From the NCBI RefSeq assembly GCF_001411495.1, contig NZ_CP012981.1, forward strand, positions 1,178,001 through 1,242,000: a stretch of DNA of 64,000 nucleotides, in the 5' to 3' direction. Positions 42,744 to 56,694 of the stretch are shown here, piece after piece. The DNA comes from Burkholderia cepacia ATCC 25416. GTDB lineage: Bacteria > Pseudomonadota > Gammaproteobacteria > Burkholderiales > Burkholderiaceae. The notes beneath the pieces were generated by a model. That model was not told the DNA's origin, did not search any database, and was given only the letters and a program-made list of their open reading frames with translations. Every line of letters starts with the position of its first letter. Position 1 is the first letter of the stretch. A program made the position numbers and the translations under genes.

Positions 42744-44078
42744 ATGAAGAAGAAGCCTGCGGGGACACTGGTTCGTTCGATCGCGCTCGGCGGCGCGCTG
42801 ATGTTCGGGGTGCAGCACGCGGCGCTCGCCGCGACGGAAATCCAGTTCTGGCATGCGATGGAAGCCGCGCTCGGCGAGCGGGTCAACGCGATCGCCGACC
42901 AGTTCAACGCGTCGCAGAGCGACTACAAGATCGTGCCGGTCTTCAAGGGCACCTACGACCAGGCGCTCGCGGCCGGCATCGCGGCCTACCGCAGCGGCAA
43001 TGCGCCGGCGATCCTCCAGGTCTATGAAGTCGGCACGGCCACGATGATGCAGGCGAAGAAGGCCGTCGTGCCCGTCTACGACGTGTTCAGGCAGGCCGGC
43101 GTGCCGCTCGACGAAAAGGCGTTCGTGCCGACCATCGCGAGCTACTACAGCGACGCGAAGACGGGCCATCTCGTGTCGATGCCGTTCAACAGCTCGACGC
43201 CGGTGCTGTACTACAACAAGGACGCGTTCAAGAAGGCCGGGCTCGATCCGAACCAGCCGCCGAAGACGTGGGCCGACGTGAAGGACGATGCCGAGAAACT
43301 GCGCAAGTCGGGGATGGCGTGCGGCTTCACGACCGGCTGGCAGGGCTGGATCCAGCTCGAAAACTACAGCGCGTGGCATGCACTGCCGTTCGCGAGCCGC
43401 AACAACGGCTTCGACGGTACGGACGCCGTGCTCGAATTCAACAAGCCGCAGCAGATCGCGCACGTGTCGTTCCTGCAGCAGATGGCGAAGGACGGCACGT
43501 TCACGTACGCGGGCCGCAAGGACGAAGCATCGGCGAAGTTCTACAGCGGCGACTGCGGGATCATGACGACGTCGTCGGGCGCGCTCGCGAACCTGCAGAA
43601 GTTCGCGAAGTTCAGCTTCGGCACGGGCATGATGCCGTACGACGCGAACGTGAAGGGCGCGCCGCAGAACGCGATCATCGGCGGCGCGAGCCTGTGGGTG
43701 CTGGCGGGCAAGGATCCGGCGACCTACAAGGGCGTCGCGAAATTCCTCGCGTTTCTCGCATCGCCGGCCGTCGCCGCGAAGTGGCACCAGGACACGGGTT
43801 ACCTGCCGGTCACCAAGGCGGCGTACGACCTGACGCGCGAACAGGGCTTCTACGCGAAGAACCCGAGCGCCGAAACCGCGATCAAGCAGATGCTGAACAA
43901 GCCGCCGCTGCCGTACACGAAGGGGCTGCGCCTGGGCAACATGCCGCAGATCCGCACGGTCGTCGACGAGGAGTTCGAACAGGTCTGGGCGCAGAAGAAA
44001 TCGCCGAAGGACGCGCTCGATTCGGCGGCCTCGCGCGGCAACGAGCTGCTGCGCCGCTTCGAGAAGTCGGGCAGCTGA
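42744..44078 (+). CDS. ugpB: sn-glycerol-3-phosphate ABC transporter substrate-binding protein
   Basis: Periplasmic receptor for glycerol-3-phosphate and glycerophosphodiesters. 444 aa with a signal peptide ending HAALA and an extracellular-solute-binding type 1 fold ([20 protein letters not shown], then [19 protein letters not shown]). TAGGAGAGAGGTCG is a strong ribosome-binding site. First gene of ugpBAEC-Q. Confidence 0.95.
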   Translation: MKKKPAGTLVRSIALGGALMFGVQHAALAATEIQFWHAMEAALGERVNAIADQFNASQSDYKIVPVFKGTYDQALAAGIAAYRSGNAPAILQVYEVGTATMMQAKKAVVPVYDVFRQAGVPLDEKAFVPTIASYYSDAKTGHLVSMPFNSSTPVLYYNKDAFKKAGLDPNQPPKTWADVKDDAEKLRKSGMACGFTTGWQGWIQLENYSAWHALPFASRNNGFDGTDAVLEFNKPQQIAHVSFLQQMAKDGTFTYAGRKDEASAKFYSGDCGIMTTSSGALANLQKFAKFSFGTGMMPYDANVKGAPQNAIIGGASLWVLAGKDPATYKGVAKFLAFLASPAVAAKWHQDTGYLPVTKAAYDLTREQGFYAKNPSAETAIKQMLNKPPLPYTKGLRLGNMPQIRTVVDEEFEQVWAQKKSPKDALDSAASRGNELLRRFEKSGS

Positions 44079-44095
44079 GCGCGCATCGCGTTCGT

Positions 44096-44137
44096 GCCGC
44101 CGGCCGCGCCGCGCAAGCGTGCGGGCCGGCCGGCGGC
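44096..44137 (+). other. intercistronic GC stem-loop between ugpB and ugpA
   Basis: Perfect 10-bp arms GCCGCCGGCC (44096-44105) and GGCCGGCGGC (44128-44137), followed by GCGCGGTTTCC. It probably protects the 3' end of the ugpB message and lowers read-through to the permease genes. Confidence 0.6.
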
Positions 44138-44175
44138 GCGGTTTCCTTTCCGTTTCGTCTGACCGGATATCCGCG

Positions 44176-45060
44176 ATGCAATCCCGTTCCCGTTTCGGCA
44201 CGAGCCTGCTGCCGTACCTGCTGATCGCGCCGCAACTCGCGATCACCGCCGTGTTCTTCCTGTGGCCGGCCGGCGTCGCGCTGTGGCAGTCGACGCAGAT
44301 GCAGGACGCGTTCGGCACGTCGAGTGAATTCGTCGGTTTTGCGAACTTCACGCACCTGTTCGCCGATCCGCTGTATCTCGATTCGTTCCGCACGACGCTC
44401 GTGTTCAGCACGCTCGTCACGGTGAGCGGGCTCGTCGTGTCGCTGCTGCTCGCCGCGTGCGCGGACCGCGTGACCCGTGGCGCGCGCACATATCGCACGT
44501 TGTTGATCTGGCCGTACGCGGTCGCGCCGACGATCGCCGCCGTGCTGTGGGCGTTCCTGTTCAATCCGAGCATCGGCCTGATCACCTATGCGCTCGCGAA
44601 GGGCGGCATCGTGTGGAACCACGCGCTGAACGGCGGGCAGGCGATGTTCCTCGTCGTGCTCGCGTCGGTGTGGAAGCAGGTGAGCTACAACTTCCTGTTC
44701 TTCTACGCGGGCCTGCAGGCGATTCCGCGTTCGCTGATCGAGGCGGCGGCGATCGACGGCGCGGGGCCGGTGCGACGCTTCTTCAACCTCGTGCTGCCGC
44801 TGCTGTCGCCCACCAGTTTCTTCCTGCTGGTCGTCAACCTCGTCTATTCGTTCTTCGACACGTTCCCGGTGATCGACGCGGCCACCGGCGGCGGCCCCGC
44901 GCAGAGCACGAAGACGCTGATCTACAAGATCTACGCGGAAGGCTTCCAGGGGCTCGACATCGGCAGCTCCGGCGCGCAGTCGGTCGTACTGATGATCATC
45001 GTCGTCGGGCTCACGGTGATCCAGTTCCGTTTCGTCGAACGCAGGGTGCAATACGCATGA
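44176..45060 (+). CDS. ugpA: Glycerol-3-phosphate ABC transporter permease UgpA
   Basis: One of two TM subunits of the importer. 294 aa from ATG44176 ([20 protein letters not shown]), six TM segments. The EAA loop that contacts UgpC reads [24 protein letters not shown]. The upstream part of the frame, in GC-rich hairpin DNA, is not coding. It overlaps ugpE by four bases. Confidence 0.95.
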   Translation: MQSRSRFGTSLLPYLLIAPQLAITAVFFLWPAGVALWQSTQMQDAFGTSSEFVGFANFTHLFADPLYLDSFRTTLVFSTLVTVSGLVVSLLLAACADRVTRGARTYRTLLIWPYAVAPTIAAVLWAFLFNPSIGLITYALAKGGIVWNHALNGGQAMFLVVLASVWKQVSYNFLFFYAGLQAIPRSLIEAAAIDGAGPVRRFFNLVLPLLSPTSFFLLVVNLVYSFFDTFPVIDAATGGGPAQSTKTLIYKIYAEGFQGLDIGSSGAQSVVLMIIVVGLTVIQFRFVERRVQYA

Positions 45061-45902
45061 TCGAAAATCGCAAGGGTTTCGACCTGTTCTGCCACGCGGT
45101 GCTGATCGCGGGCGTCGTGCTGATCGTGTTCCCCGTCTACGTCGCGTTCTGTGCGGCGACGATGAGCGCGCAGGAAGTGCTCACGGTGCCGCTGTCGCTC
45201 GTGCCGAGCACGCACCTGTTCGAGAACATCGCCTATATCTGGGGCCACGGCAGCGGCGCCGCGACGGCGCCGTTCGGCCGCCTGCTCGTCAACAGCTTCG
45301 CGATGGCGCTCGGCATCTCGGTCGGCAAGATCGCGGTGTCGATCCTGTCCGCGTACGCGATCGTCTATTTCCGCTTCCCGTTCCGCAACACGGCGTTCTG
45401 GCTGATCTTCGTCACGTTGATGCTGCCGGTGGAAGTGCGGATCTTCCCGACCGTGCAGGTCGTGTCGACGCTGCACCTGACGAACACCTACGCCGGGCTG
45501 ACGCTGCCGCTGATCGCGTCGGCCACCGCGACGTTCCTGTTCCGGCAGTTCTTCATGACGCTGCCCGACGAACTGATGGACGCCGCGCGCATCGACGGCG
45601 CGGGGCCGATGCGCTTCTTCTGGGACGTCGTGCTGCCGCTGTCGAAGACGAGCATCGCGGCGCTGTTCGTGATCACGTTCATCTATGGCTGGAGCCAGTA
45701 CCTGTGGCCGATCCTGATCACGACGGAAGCATCGCTGTCGACGGCGGTGGTGGGCATCAAGATGATGATCGCGAGCGGCGACGCCGCGACCGAATGGCAA
45801 TACGTGATGGCGGCGACGCTGCTGGCGATGATTCCGCCGCTCGTCGTCGTGCTGGCGATGCAGCGCTGGTTCGTGCGCGGCCTCGTCGATTCCGAGAAAT
45901 GA
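45057..45902 (+). CDS. ugpE: Glycerol-3-phosphate ABC transporter permease UgpE
   Basis: Second permease subunit; 281 aa from ATG45057 ([20 protein letters not shown]). Six TM segments and the EAA-type loop [24 protein letters not shown]. The same frame remains open far upstream, within ugpA, but that part is a shadow. ATGA overlap with ugpA. Confidence 0.95.
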   Translation: MIENRKGFDLFCHAVLIAGVVLIVFPVYVAFCAATMSAQEVLTVPLSLVPSTHLFENIAYIWGHGSGAATAPFGRLLVNSFAMALGISVGKIAVSILSAYAIVYFRFPFRNTAFWLIFVTLMLPVEVRIFPTVQVVSTLHLTNTYAGLTLPLIASATATFLFRQFFMTLPDELMDAARIDGAGPMRFFWDVVLPLSKTSIAALFVITFIYGWSQYLWPILITTEASLSTAVVGIKMMIASGDAATEWQYVMAATLLAMIPPLVVVLAMQRWFVRGLVDSEK

Positions 45903-45934
45903 ACCACGGACGGTAACCGGGAGAAGGACCAGGT

Positions 45935-47020
45935 ATGGCTGCGCTGAGCTTGAAGGGCGTCAGGAAATCCTACGACGGCAAGCAGCACGTGCTGCATGGC
46001 ATCGACGTGGAGATCGCCGACGGCGAATTCATCGTGCTGGTCGGCCCGTCGGGCTGCGGCAAGTCGACGTTGCTGCGGATGATCGCGGGGCTCGAGACGG
46101 TGACGGACGGCGAGATCGCGATCGGCGAGCGCGTCGTCAACACGCTGGAGCCGAAGGATCGCGACATCGCGATGGTGTTCCAGAACTATGCGCTGTATCC
46201 GCACATGACGGTCGCGCAGAACATGGGCTACGGGCTGAAGATCCGCGGGATCGAGCGTGCGACGATCGACTCGCGGGTGGCGGCGGCCGCGAAGATCCTC
46301 GAACTCGAGCCGCTGCTCGCGCGGCGCCCGCGCGAGCTGTCGGGCGGCCAGCGGCAGCGCGTCGCGATGGGGCGCGCGATCGTGCGCGAGCCGTCGGTGT
46401 TCCTGTTCGACGAGCCGTTGTCGAACCTCGACGCGAAATTGCGCGTGCAGATGCGGCTCGAGATCCAGCGGCTGCATGCGCGGCTCGCGACGACGAGCGT
46501 CTACGTGACGCACGACCAGATCGAGGCGATGACGCTTGCGCAGCGTGTGATCGTGATGAATCGCGGCTACGCGGAGCAGATCGGCGCGCCGGTCGACGTG
46601 TACGAGAAGCCGGCGACGGTGTTTGTCGCGGGCTTCATCGGCTCGCCCGCGATGAACCTCATGCACGGCCGGCTGTCGGACGACGGCGCGACCTTCACGG
46701 TCGCGGGCGGCGGCCCCGCGCTGCCGGTCGCCGGCGCACCCGGCATAGGCGCGGAGATCGCCACCGGGCGCGACTGGGTGCTCGGCGTGCGTCCGGAACA
46801 CATGACACCGCAGCCGGGCGTCGCGCAGGCGACGCTGCCGGTCGACTCGTGCGAGCTGCTCGGCGCGGACAACCTCGCGCACGGCCGCTGGGGCAACCAC
46901 GACGTCGCGGTGCGCCTGCCGCACGCGGACCGCCCCGCGCGCGGCACGGCGCTGGCGGCCGCGCTGCCCGCGCACCGGCTGCATTTCTTCGACCCAGAGA
47001 CCGGCAAGCGTGCCGGCTGA
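45935..47020 (+). CDS. ugpC: Glycerol-3-phosphate ABC transporter ATPase UgpC
   Basis: ATP-binding subunit, MalK type; 361 aa. Walker [10 protein letters not shown], signature [15 protein letters not shown], Walker [17 protein letters not shown] and the switch His in [10 protein letters not shown]. The C-terminal 130 residues form the MalK-like regulatory OB domain. GGGAGAAGGACC precedes the ATG. Confidence 0.96.
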   Translation: MAALSLKGVRKSYDGKQHVLHGIDVEIADGEFIVLVGPSGCGKSTLLRMIAGLETVTDGEIAIGERVVNTLEPKDRDIAMVFQNYALYPHMTVAQNMGYGLKIRGIERATIDSRVAAAAKILELEPLLARRPRELSGGQRQRVAMGRAIVREPSVFLFDEPLSNLDAKLRVQMRLEIQRLHARLATTSVYVTHDQIEAMTLAQRVIVMNRGYAEQIGAPVDVYEKPATVFVAGFIGSPAMNLMHGRLSDDGATFTVAGGGPALPVAGAPGIGAEIATGRDWVLGVRPEHMTPQPGVAQATLPVDSCELLGADNLAHGRWGNHDVAVRLPHADRPARGTALAAALPAHRLHFFDPETGKRAG

Positions 47021-47048
47021 ACCGGCTGACCTTGCAGAGAGACCGACG

Positions 47049-47813
47049 ATGATTTCCCGTACCGACTGGCCCTATCCGCGCGTCGTCGCCCATCGCGGCG
47101 GCGGCACGCTCGCGCCGGAGAACACGCTCGCCGCGCTCGACGAGGGCGCGCGACGCGGTTACCGGATGGTCGAGTTCGACGCGAAGCTGTCGGCCGACGA
47201 CGTGACGTTCCTGCTGCACGACGACACGGTCGACCGGACGTCGAACGGCCAGGGGGCGGCGGCGGGCATGCGCTATGCGGCGCTGGCCGAGCTCGACGCG
47301 GGGGCTTGGCGCGACGCGCGCTTCGCGGGCGAGCGGATGCCGACGCTCGAGGCGGCGGCGGCACGCTGCATCGCGCACGGGCTGGCCGCCAACGTCGAGA
47401 TCAAGCCGTGCCCGGGGCGCGAGCGCGAGACCGGGCAGCGCGTGGCGGCCGACGCGGCCGCGTACTGGCGCGATGCGGCGGTCCCGCCGCTGCTGTCGTC
47501 GTTCTCGTTCGATGCGCTGCAACAGGCGCGCGAGACCGTGCCGGCGCTGCCGCGCGGGATGCTCTACGAGTCCGTGCCGGACGACTGGCATGCGCAGGTC
47601 GTCGGCGCGCTCGGCTGCGTATCGTTGCATGCAGACCACAAACGGCTCGACGAACTGCTCGTGCGCGCGATCAAGGCGGCCGGGCTGCGCATCCTGGTGT
47701 ACACGGTGAACGACCTCGAACGGGCGCGCGAACTCGCGCGTTGGGGTGTCGACGCGATCTGCACGGACCGCATCGACCTGATTGGTCCCGATGCGCTGGA
47801 CGACATCGCGTAG
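47049..47813 (+). CDS. ugpQ: Glycerophosphodiester phosphodiesterase, cytoplasmic
   Basis: Hydrolyses imported glycerophosphodiesters to glycerol-3-phosphate and alcohol. 254 aa from ATG47049; no signal peptide, consistent with UgpQ rather than GlpQ. GDPD motifs VAHRGGGTLAPENTLAAL, MVEFDAKLSADDV and LLHDDTVDRTSNG hold the catalytic His pair and metal-binding acidic residues. It ends the ugp operon and is followed by a terminator. Confidence 0.94.
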   Translation: MISRTDWPYPRVVAHRGGGTLAPENTLAALDEGARRGYRMVEFDAKLSADDVTFLLHDDTVDRTSNGQGAAAGMRYAALAELDAGAWRDARFAGERMPTLEAAAARCIAHGLAANVEIKPCPGRERETGQRVAADAAAYWRDAAVPPLLSSFSFDALQQARETVPALPRGMLYESVPDDWHAQVVGALGCVSLHADHKRLDELLVRAIKAAGLRILVYTVNDLERARELARWGVDAICTDRIDLIGPDALDDIA

Positions 47814-47863
47814 CGCCCGGTCCCGCGCGATGGCGGGCAAGGGAAGACCCTGAGACAAAAAAA

Positions 47864-47896
47864 CGACGCCCCGGCGGGATTTCGCCGGGGCGTTTT
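47864..47896. terminator. bidirectional terminator between ugpQ and ompW
   Basis: ACGCCCCGGCG (47866-47876) pairs perfectly with CGCCGGGGCGT (47883-47893), loop GGATTT. TTTT on plus; a seven-A run (47857-47863) gives the T-tract for the minus strand. Confidence 0.85.
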
Positions 47897-47976
47897 ACAT
47901 CGTGGAGACGTTACGTCACGAAAATTCCGCTACAAATTGCAGCAGGATTAACCATTCCCCAAATATTCGACTACGC

Positions 47977-48708
47977 TTAGAAGCGGTAACCGACGTTCAG
48001 GTACGTGACGATCGGGTTGAGCGAGATCTTCGCTTTCGACGTTTCGGTCAGGGTGCCGACCGGCGTCCGGCGGGCCGTCGTGAAGGTTGCGGTCACGCTG
48101 ACCGGGATGTACGAGAGCGACAGGCCCGCGAACCAGTGTTTCGTGAAGTTGTACGTGAAGCCGGCGTTGAACACGGGCGCCCACTGGTTGCTGGTCGTCG
48201 CGCTGGTCGGACCGCCGAGCACGCCGTTCTCGAAGCTGCTGTTCGTGATCTTTGCGCCGGTGAACCAGACGTACGTCGCGCCGACGCCGACATACGGACG
48301 GAACTTCGCGTTGGCGTCGTTGAAGTGGTAGCGAAGCAATACGGCGGGGCTCCACTGGTACGCACGGCCGAGTACGCCGAACTTTTCGAACTGACCCTTG
48401 CCGGTAATGTCGAACTTCGGCGGTATCCCCATCACGAGCTCGGTGGAGATGTGGTCGGTGACGAAGTAGCCAGCGGCGAGCCCGAGCGTATCGGCGTCGT
48501 TGATGCCGGCGCCCGTGTTGGGAATCGATTGGTTGATGGGCGTGCCGCCGACGCGATACAGGAACAGCGGGTCGCTGCTGTCCTGCGGCGACAGGTGCAG
48601 CCAGCCGGTGCTGACGTAGAAATCACCTGCGGATTGTGCATGTGCCGTACCGCCCGCGAACGTGAATGCGAGCGCTGCGGCCCCCGTAATGGCCAGTTTT
48701 CGTTTCAT
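47977..48708 (-). CDS. ompW: OmpW family outer-membrane protein
   Basis: Eight-stranded outer-membrane beta-barrel implicated in small hydrophobic compound uptake and stress adaptation. 243 aa. Signal peptide ends near GTAHA; SAGDFYVSTGWLHLSPQDSS is the first strand, and the protein ends NPIVTYLNVGYRF with terminal Phe, the usual Bam signal. GGAGGAGACACA lies before the ATG. No Fnr-type palindrome was seen in the 190 bases upstream. Confidence 0.93.
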   Translation of the reverse strand: MKRKLAITGAAALAFTFAGGTAHAQSAGDFYVSTGWLHLSPQDSSDPLFLYRVGGTPINQSIPNTGAGINDADTLGLAAGYFVTDHISTELVMGIPPKFDITGKGQFEKFGVLGRAYQWSPAVLLRYHFNDANAKFRPYVGVGATYVWFTGAKITNSSFENGVLGGPTSATTSNQWAPVFNAGFTYNFTKHWFAGLSLSYIPVSVTATFTTARRTPVGTLTETSKAKISLNPIVTYLNVGYRF

Positions 48709-48901
48709 TGTGTCTCCTCCGATCTAAGGCGTGCTCATTATGACGACTGCGTTTAAAACCAAACAAGCTCGTAAGTTAGAGTTTTCACCCTAGGATTAGT
48801 ACGACCGTACGTATCCGCGCACCGACAGGACGGGCATTCTACGCAGGTGCGCACTTTCGGACCTCCGGGTATTTCCTAACGCGTTCAAACGGACATTCAG
48901 C

Positions 48902-49615
48902 ATGGCACGGTTAGCCCGACTCTACGTTCCCGACCAGCCGCAGCACGTGATACTGCGCGGCCTGGATCAGCAACCCGCGTTCGTCGACGACCAGGACTAC
49001 GAACTCTTCATCGACTGCCTGAAGGCCGCCGCGCGCGATCACCACCTGTCGGTGCATGCCTATGTGCTGCTGCCGCGCCAGGTGCAACTCCTCGTGACCC
49101 CGAGCGACGAGGCGAGCCTGCCGAAGGCGATGCAGGCCGTCGGCCGTCGCTACGTCGCGCATTTCAACCGGCGCTATTCGCGGCGCGGCACCCTGTGGGA
49201 AGGCCGCTACCGCGCGACCGTGATCGAAGGCGAGCGCTATTTCCTGCTCGCGAGCCGCGTGGTCGAGATGAGCCCGGTACGCTCGCAACTCGTTGCGACG
49301 CCCGAAGCCTATCGCTGGTCGAGCTACCGGCATCACGTCGGGCTCACCGTCGACAGCCTGATCACCGACCATCCGCTCTACTGGGCGCTCGGCAATACGC
49401 CGTTCGACCGCCAGCGCGCGTACAAGGAGCTGTGCGAGCAGCCGCTCGACGAGCGGCAGGCCGACCAGCTGCAGCAGGCGACGCTGAAAGGCTGGGTGCT
49501 CGGCGGCGAGAACTATCGCGAGTGGGCGGCGCGCACGGCAAACCGGCGCGTGTCGCCGCTGCCGCGCGGACGCCCCAGAAAGGTGCGCGAGAACACGCCG
49601 CCGATCCAGCAGTAA
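48902..49615 (+). CDS. REP-associated tyrosine transposase-like protein, catalytic residues lost
   Basis: Y1-transposase (PF01797-type, RAYT-like) fold protein, 237 aa. The family start (QPQHVILRGLDQQPAF) and the block LWEGRYRAT are clear. The HUH metal-binding motif, normally NHVHLL or NHYHLL, reads RQVQLL (His to Gln at 60 and 62). The nucleophile Tyr in the RYVVLNPVR block is replaced: RVVEMSPVR, Val120. It therefore should not nick DNA. The frame is intact and GC-typical, suggesting a retained non-transposase function. No REP-like repeats were noticed nearby. The C-terminus is basic (PRGRPRKVRE). Confidence 0.82.
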   Translation: MARLARLYVPDQPQHVILRGLDQQPAFVDDQDYELFIDCLKAAARDHHLSVHAYVLLPRQVQLLVTPSDEASLPKAMQAVGRRYVAHFNRRYSRRGTLWEGRYRATVIEGERYFLLASRVVEMSPVRSQLVATPEAYRWSSYRHHVGLTVDSLITDHPLYWALGNTPFDRQRAYKELCEQPLDERQADQLQQATLKGWVLGGENYREWAARTANRRVSPLPRGRPRKVRENTPPIQQ

Positions 49616-49632
49616 CGCCGGAAAGGCGGGCC

Positions 49633-49663
49633 AGAAGCGGCGCTGCGGGCGCCGCTTCTTTTT
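49633..49663 (+). terminator. terminator after the RAYT-like gene
   Basis: AGAAGCGGCG (49633-49642) and CGCCGCTTCT (49650-49659) around CTGCGGG, followed by TTTT. Isolates this gene from gltB. Confidence 0.85.
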
Positions 49664-49743
49664 GCACCAAAATGATACGGCCCCAATAAAACGGCACCAG
49701 ATCGAAGCATCCGTTTAATTGGGGTTCGATCAAGCGGTTTTTG

Positions 49744-49773
49744 TTGCTATTCCCTTGATTCGTCGCGTATATT
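49744..49773 (+). promoter_or_regulatory. probable gltB promoter
   Basis: TTGCTA (49744-49749), an 18-base spacer and TATATT (49768-49773), about 130 bases before the chosen gltB start. Confidence 0.5.
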
Positions 49774-49903
49774 CCGAATTCCGGTGGCCCGGGCGAAGCA
49801 TGCCCACCCACTGTCGGCCGCGCCGTCTCCCGTCGGGAGCGGGATCGACGGCAACAAGAAAATGGTTCAACGGCCTCCAGGCCCCCTTTACGACGGTGTC
49901 CCC

Positions 49904-54607
<4,704 letters not shown>

Positions 54608-54628
54608 GCGACGAACGACATAGCGAAT

Positions 54629-54657
54629 GCCGCGCGCGCCTGACGGCCGCGCGCGGC
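54629..54657 (+). other. intercistronic GC stem-loop between gltB and gltD
   Basis: Perfect 10-bp arms GCCGCGCGCG (54629-54638) and CGCGCGCGGC (54648-54657) with a nine-base loop and no T-run. Comparable to the ugpB-ugpA hairpin. Confidence 0.55.
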
Positions 54658-54692
54658 TCCCCCACCCGATACACCGAACAGAAGAGCACCTT

Positions 54693-56159
54693 ATGGGCAA
54701 GGCAACCGGTTTTCTGGAGTTCGAACGCCGCCACGAGGCGTACGAAGCACCGCTCACGCGCGTGAAGCACTACAAGGAATTCGTCGCGGCACTGACCGAC
54801 GCGGACGCGAAGGTCCAGGGCGCGCGCTGCATGGATTGCGGCATCCCGTTCTGCAACAACGGCTGCCCGGTCAACAACATCATTCCGGATTTCAACGATC
54901 TCGTTTACCGCCAGGACTGGCAGCAGGCGATCGAAGTCCTGCACTCGACCAACAACTTCCCGGAGTTCACGGGCCGCATCTGCCCGGCGCCGTGCGAGGC
55001 GGCGTGCACGCTCGGGATCAACAACGATCCGGTCGGCATCAAGTCGATCGAGCACGCGATCATCGACAAGGCCTGGGCGGAAGGCTGGGTGAAGCCGCTG
55101 CCGGCCGAGCACAAGACGGGCAAGAAGGTTGCGGTCGTCGGTTCGGGCCCCGCGGGCCTCGCCGCCGCGCAGCAGCTCGCGCGCGCGGGCCACGACGTGA
55201 CGGTGTTCGAGAAGAACGATCGTGTCGGCGGCCTGCTGCGTTACGGGATCCCCGACTTCAAGCTCGAGAAGTGGCTGATCGACCGCCGCATGCGCCAGAT
55301 GGAAGCGGAAGGCGTGACGTTCCGCACCAGCGTGTTCATCGGCAAGGATCCGCTGCCCGAGTCGATCGGCAGCCTCGCGAAGGAAACCATTTCTCCGGAC
55401 ACGCTGAAGGAAGAATTCGACGCGGTCGTGATCGCGGGCGGTTCGGAAACGCCGCGCGACCTGCCGGTGCCGGGCCGCGAGCTCGCCGGCGTGCATTACG
55501 CGATGGACTTCCTGCCGCAGCAGAACCGCGTGAACGCGGGCGACAAGCTCGCCGACCAGCTGCTCGCGAAGGGCAAGCACGTGATCGTGATCGGCGGCGG
55601 CGATACGGGTTCGGACTGCGTCGGCACGTCGAACCGTCACGGCGCGAAGCAGGTCACGCAGTTCGAGCTGCTGCCGCAGCCGCCGGAAGAGGAGAACAAG
55701 CCGCTCGTGTGGCCGTACTGGCCGATCAAGCTGCGCACGTCGTCGTCGCACGAGGAAGGCTGCGAGCGCGACTGGGCGGTCGCGACGAAGCGTCTCGAAG
55801 GCAAGAACGGCAAGGTCGAGAAGCTGATCGCCGCGCGCGTCGAGTGGAAGGACGGCAAGATGCAGGAAGTGCCGGGCTCGGAGTTCGAACTGAAGGCCGA
55901 TCTCGTCCTGCTCGCGATGGGCTTCACGCAGCCGGCGGCGCCGGTGCTCGAAGCGTTCGGCGTCGCGAAGGACGCGCGCGGCAACGCGCGTGCGGCGACC
56001 GAAGGCGATCGCTCGTACTACACGTCGGTCGACAAGGTGTTCGCCGCGGGCGACATGCGTCGCGGCCAGTCGCTCGTGGTGTGGGCGATCCGCGAAGGCC
56101 GCCAGTGCGCGCGCTCGGTCGATGCGTACCTGATGGGGCATTCGAACCTGCCGCGCTGA
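54693..56159 (+). CDS. gltD: Glutamate synthase (NADPH) small subunit
   Basis: FAD/NADPH-binding subunit feeding electrons to GltB. 488 aa from ATG54693 ([20 protein letters not shown]). N-terminal 4Fe-4S Cys clusters ([14 protein letters not shown] and CPAPCEAAC), FAD site [15 protein letters not shown] and NADPH site [13 protein letters not shown]. The second FAD block is [20 protein letters not shown]. Co-transcribed with gltB, 85 bases away; a terminator follows. Confidence 0.97.
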   Translation: MGKATGFLEFERRHEAYEAPLTRVKHYKEFVAALTDADAKVQGARCMDCGIPFCNNGCPVNNIIPDFNDLVYRQDWQQAIEVLHSTNNFPEFTGRICPAPCEAACTLGINNDPVGIKSIEHAIIDKAWAEGWVKPLPAEHKTGKKVAVVGSGPAGLAAAQQLARAGHDVTVFEKNDRVGGLLRYGIPDFKLEKWLIDRRMRQMEAEGVTFRTSVFIGKDPLPESIGSLAKETISPDTLKEEFDAVVIAGGSETPRDLPVPGRELAGVHYAMDFLPQQNRVNAGDKLADQLLAKGKHVIVIGGGDTGSDCVGTSNRHGAKQVTQFELLPQPPEEENKPLVWPYWPIKLRTSSSHEEGCERDWAVATKRLEGKNGKVEKLIAARVEWKDGKMQEVPGSEFELKADLVLLAMGFTQPAAPVLEAFGVAKDARGNARAATEGDRSYYTSVDKVFAAGDMRRGQSLVVWAIREGRQCARSVDAYLMGHSNLPR

Positions 56160-56189
56160 GCTGAATATCGCGAGCGGGTTTCGATGAGA

Positions 56190-56221
56190 GCCGGGCGTCC
56201 GAAAGGGCGCCCGGTTTTTTT
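56190..56221 (+). terminator. terminator of gltBD
   Basis: CCGGGCG (56191-56197) pairs with CGCCCGG (56208-56214), followed by seven Ts. It lies against the 3' end of the minus-strand immunity-like gene. Confidence 0.85.
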
Positions 56222-56618
56222 ATTTCTGATGCTGTGGGCGATCGCGGGCTTGTCCGGTTGGGGCGCCCAACGGATCGATGGTTCGCCCGTAGCTTGCAAG
56301 TTGCTCGTTGCAGTCGATCATCGCGGTGTATCGGGTTTCGTCAACGCGCAGCGGGAGTTCCCACACACCCAGCTTCCATGCGTGATACTGCGGCGCGCCG
56401 TCGAACCGGATGCTGTCCGGCGGTATCCCATGCGCTTCGAGAAGACGAGCCTGGACTTTTTTCCGTAGCGCATCGAGGGGCATGTCGGGGCAACTGCCTT
56501 CCGTTCTCTCATACCGGGAAGCCGCGACGACGATGAACAGCAGCGTATAGGCGCAGATTACTGCGCCAGCTAGCCAAAGAACTAGCCTGAGAACTCCGCG
56601 CATGGTTCTGGAAATCAT
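56220..56618 (-). CDS. Candidate colicin M-type immunity protein (Cmi-like)
   Basis: 132 aa from the ATG at 56618. One N-terminal TM (about residues 8-33) anchors a periplasmic domain with two Cys (43 and 103). This matches the layout of colicin M immunity protein Cmi: one TM anchor and a periplasmic domain closed by a disulfide. Around the second Cys, YTAMIDCNEQLASY resembles Cmi MYYGMYHCEEGYVEY. It follows the colicin M-like gene on the same strand within 80 bases; longer starts (to 56693) would place it 2 bases away. No strong ribosome-binding site. The assignment is inference from topology, Cys pattern and partner. Confidence 0.6.
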   Translation of the reverse strand: MISRTMRGVLRLVLWLAGAVICAYTLLFIVVAASRYERTEGSCPDMPLDALRKKVQARLLEAHGIPPDSIRFDGAPQYHAWKLGVWELPLRVDETRYTAMIDCNEQLASYGRTIDPLGAPTGQARDRPQHQK

Positions 56619-56694
56619 GACGTGCCCGATGGGACGTAAAGAACATGTGTGATGGATTCGGGCAGCCACATTTCCGGAGCCGCCCGGCGGCATG

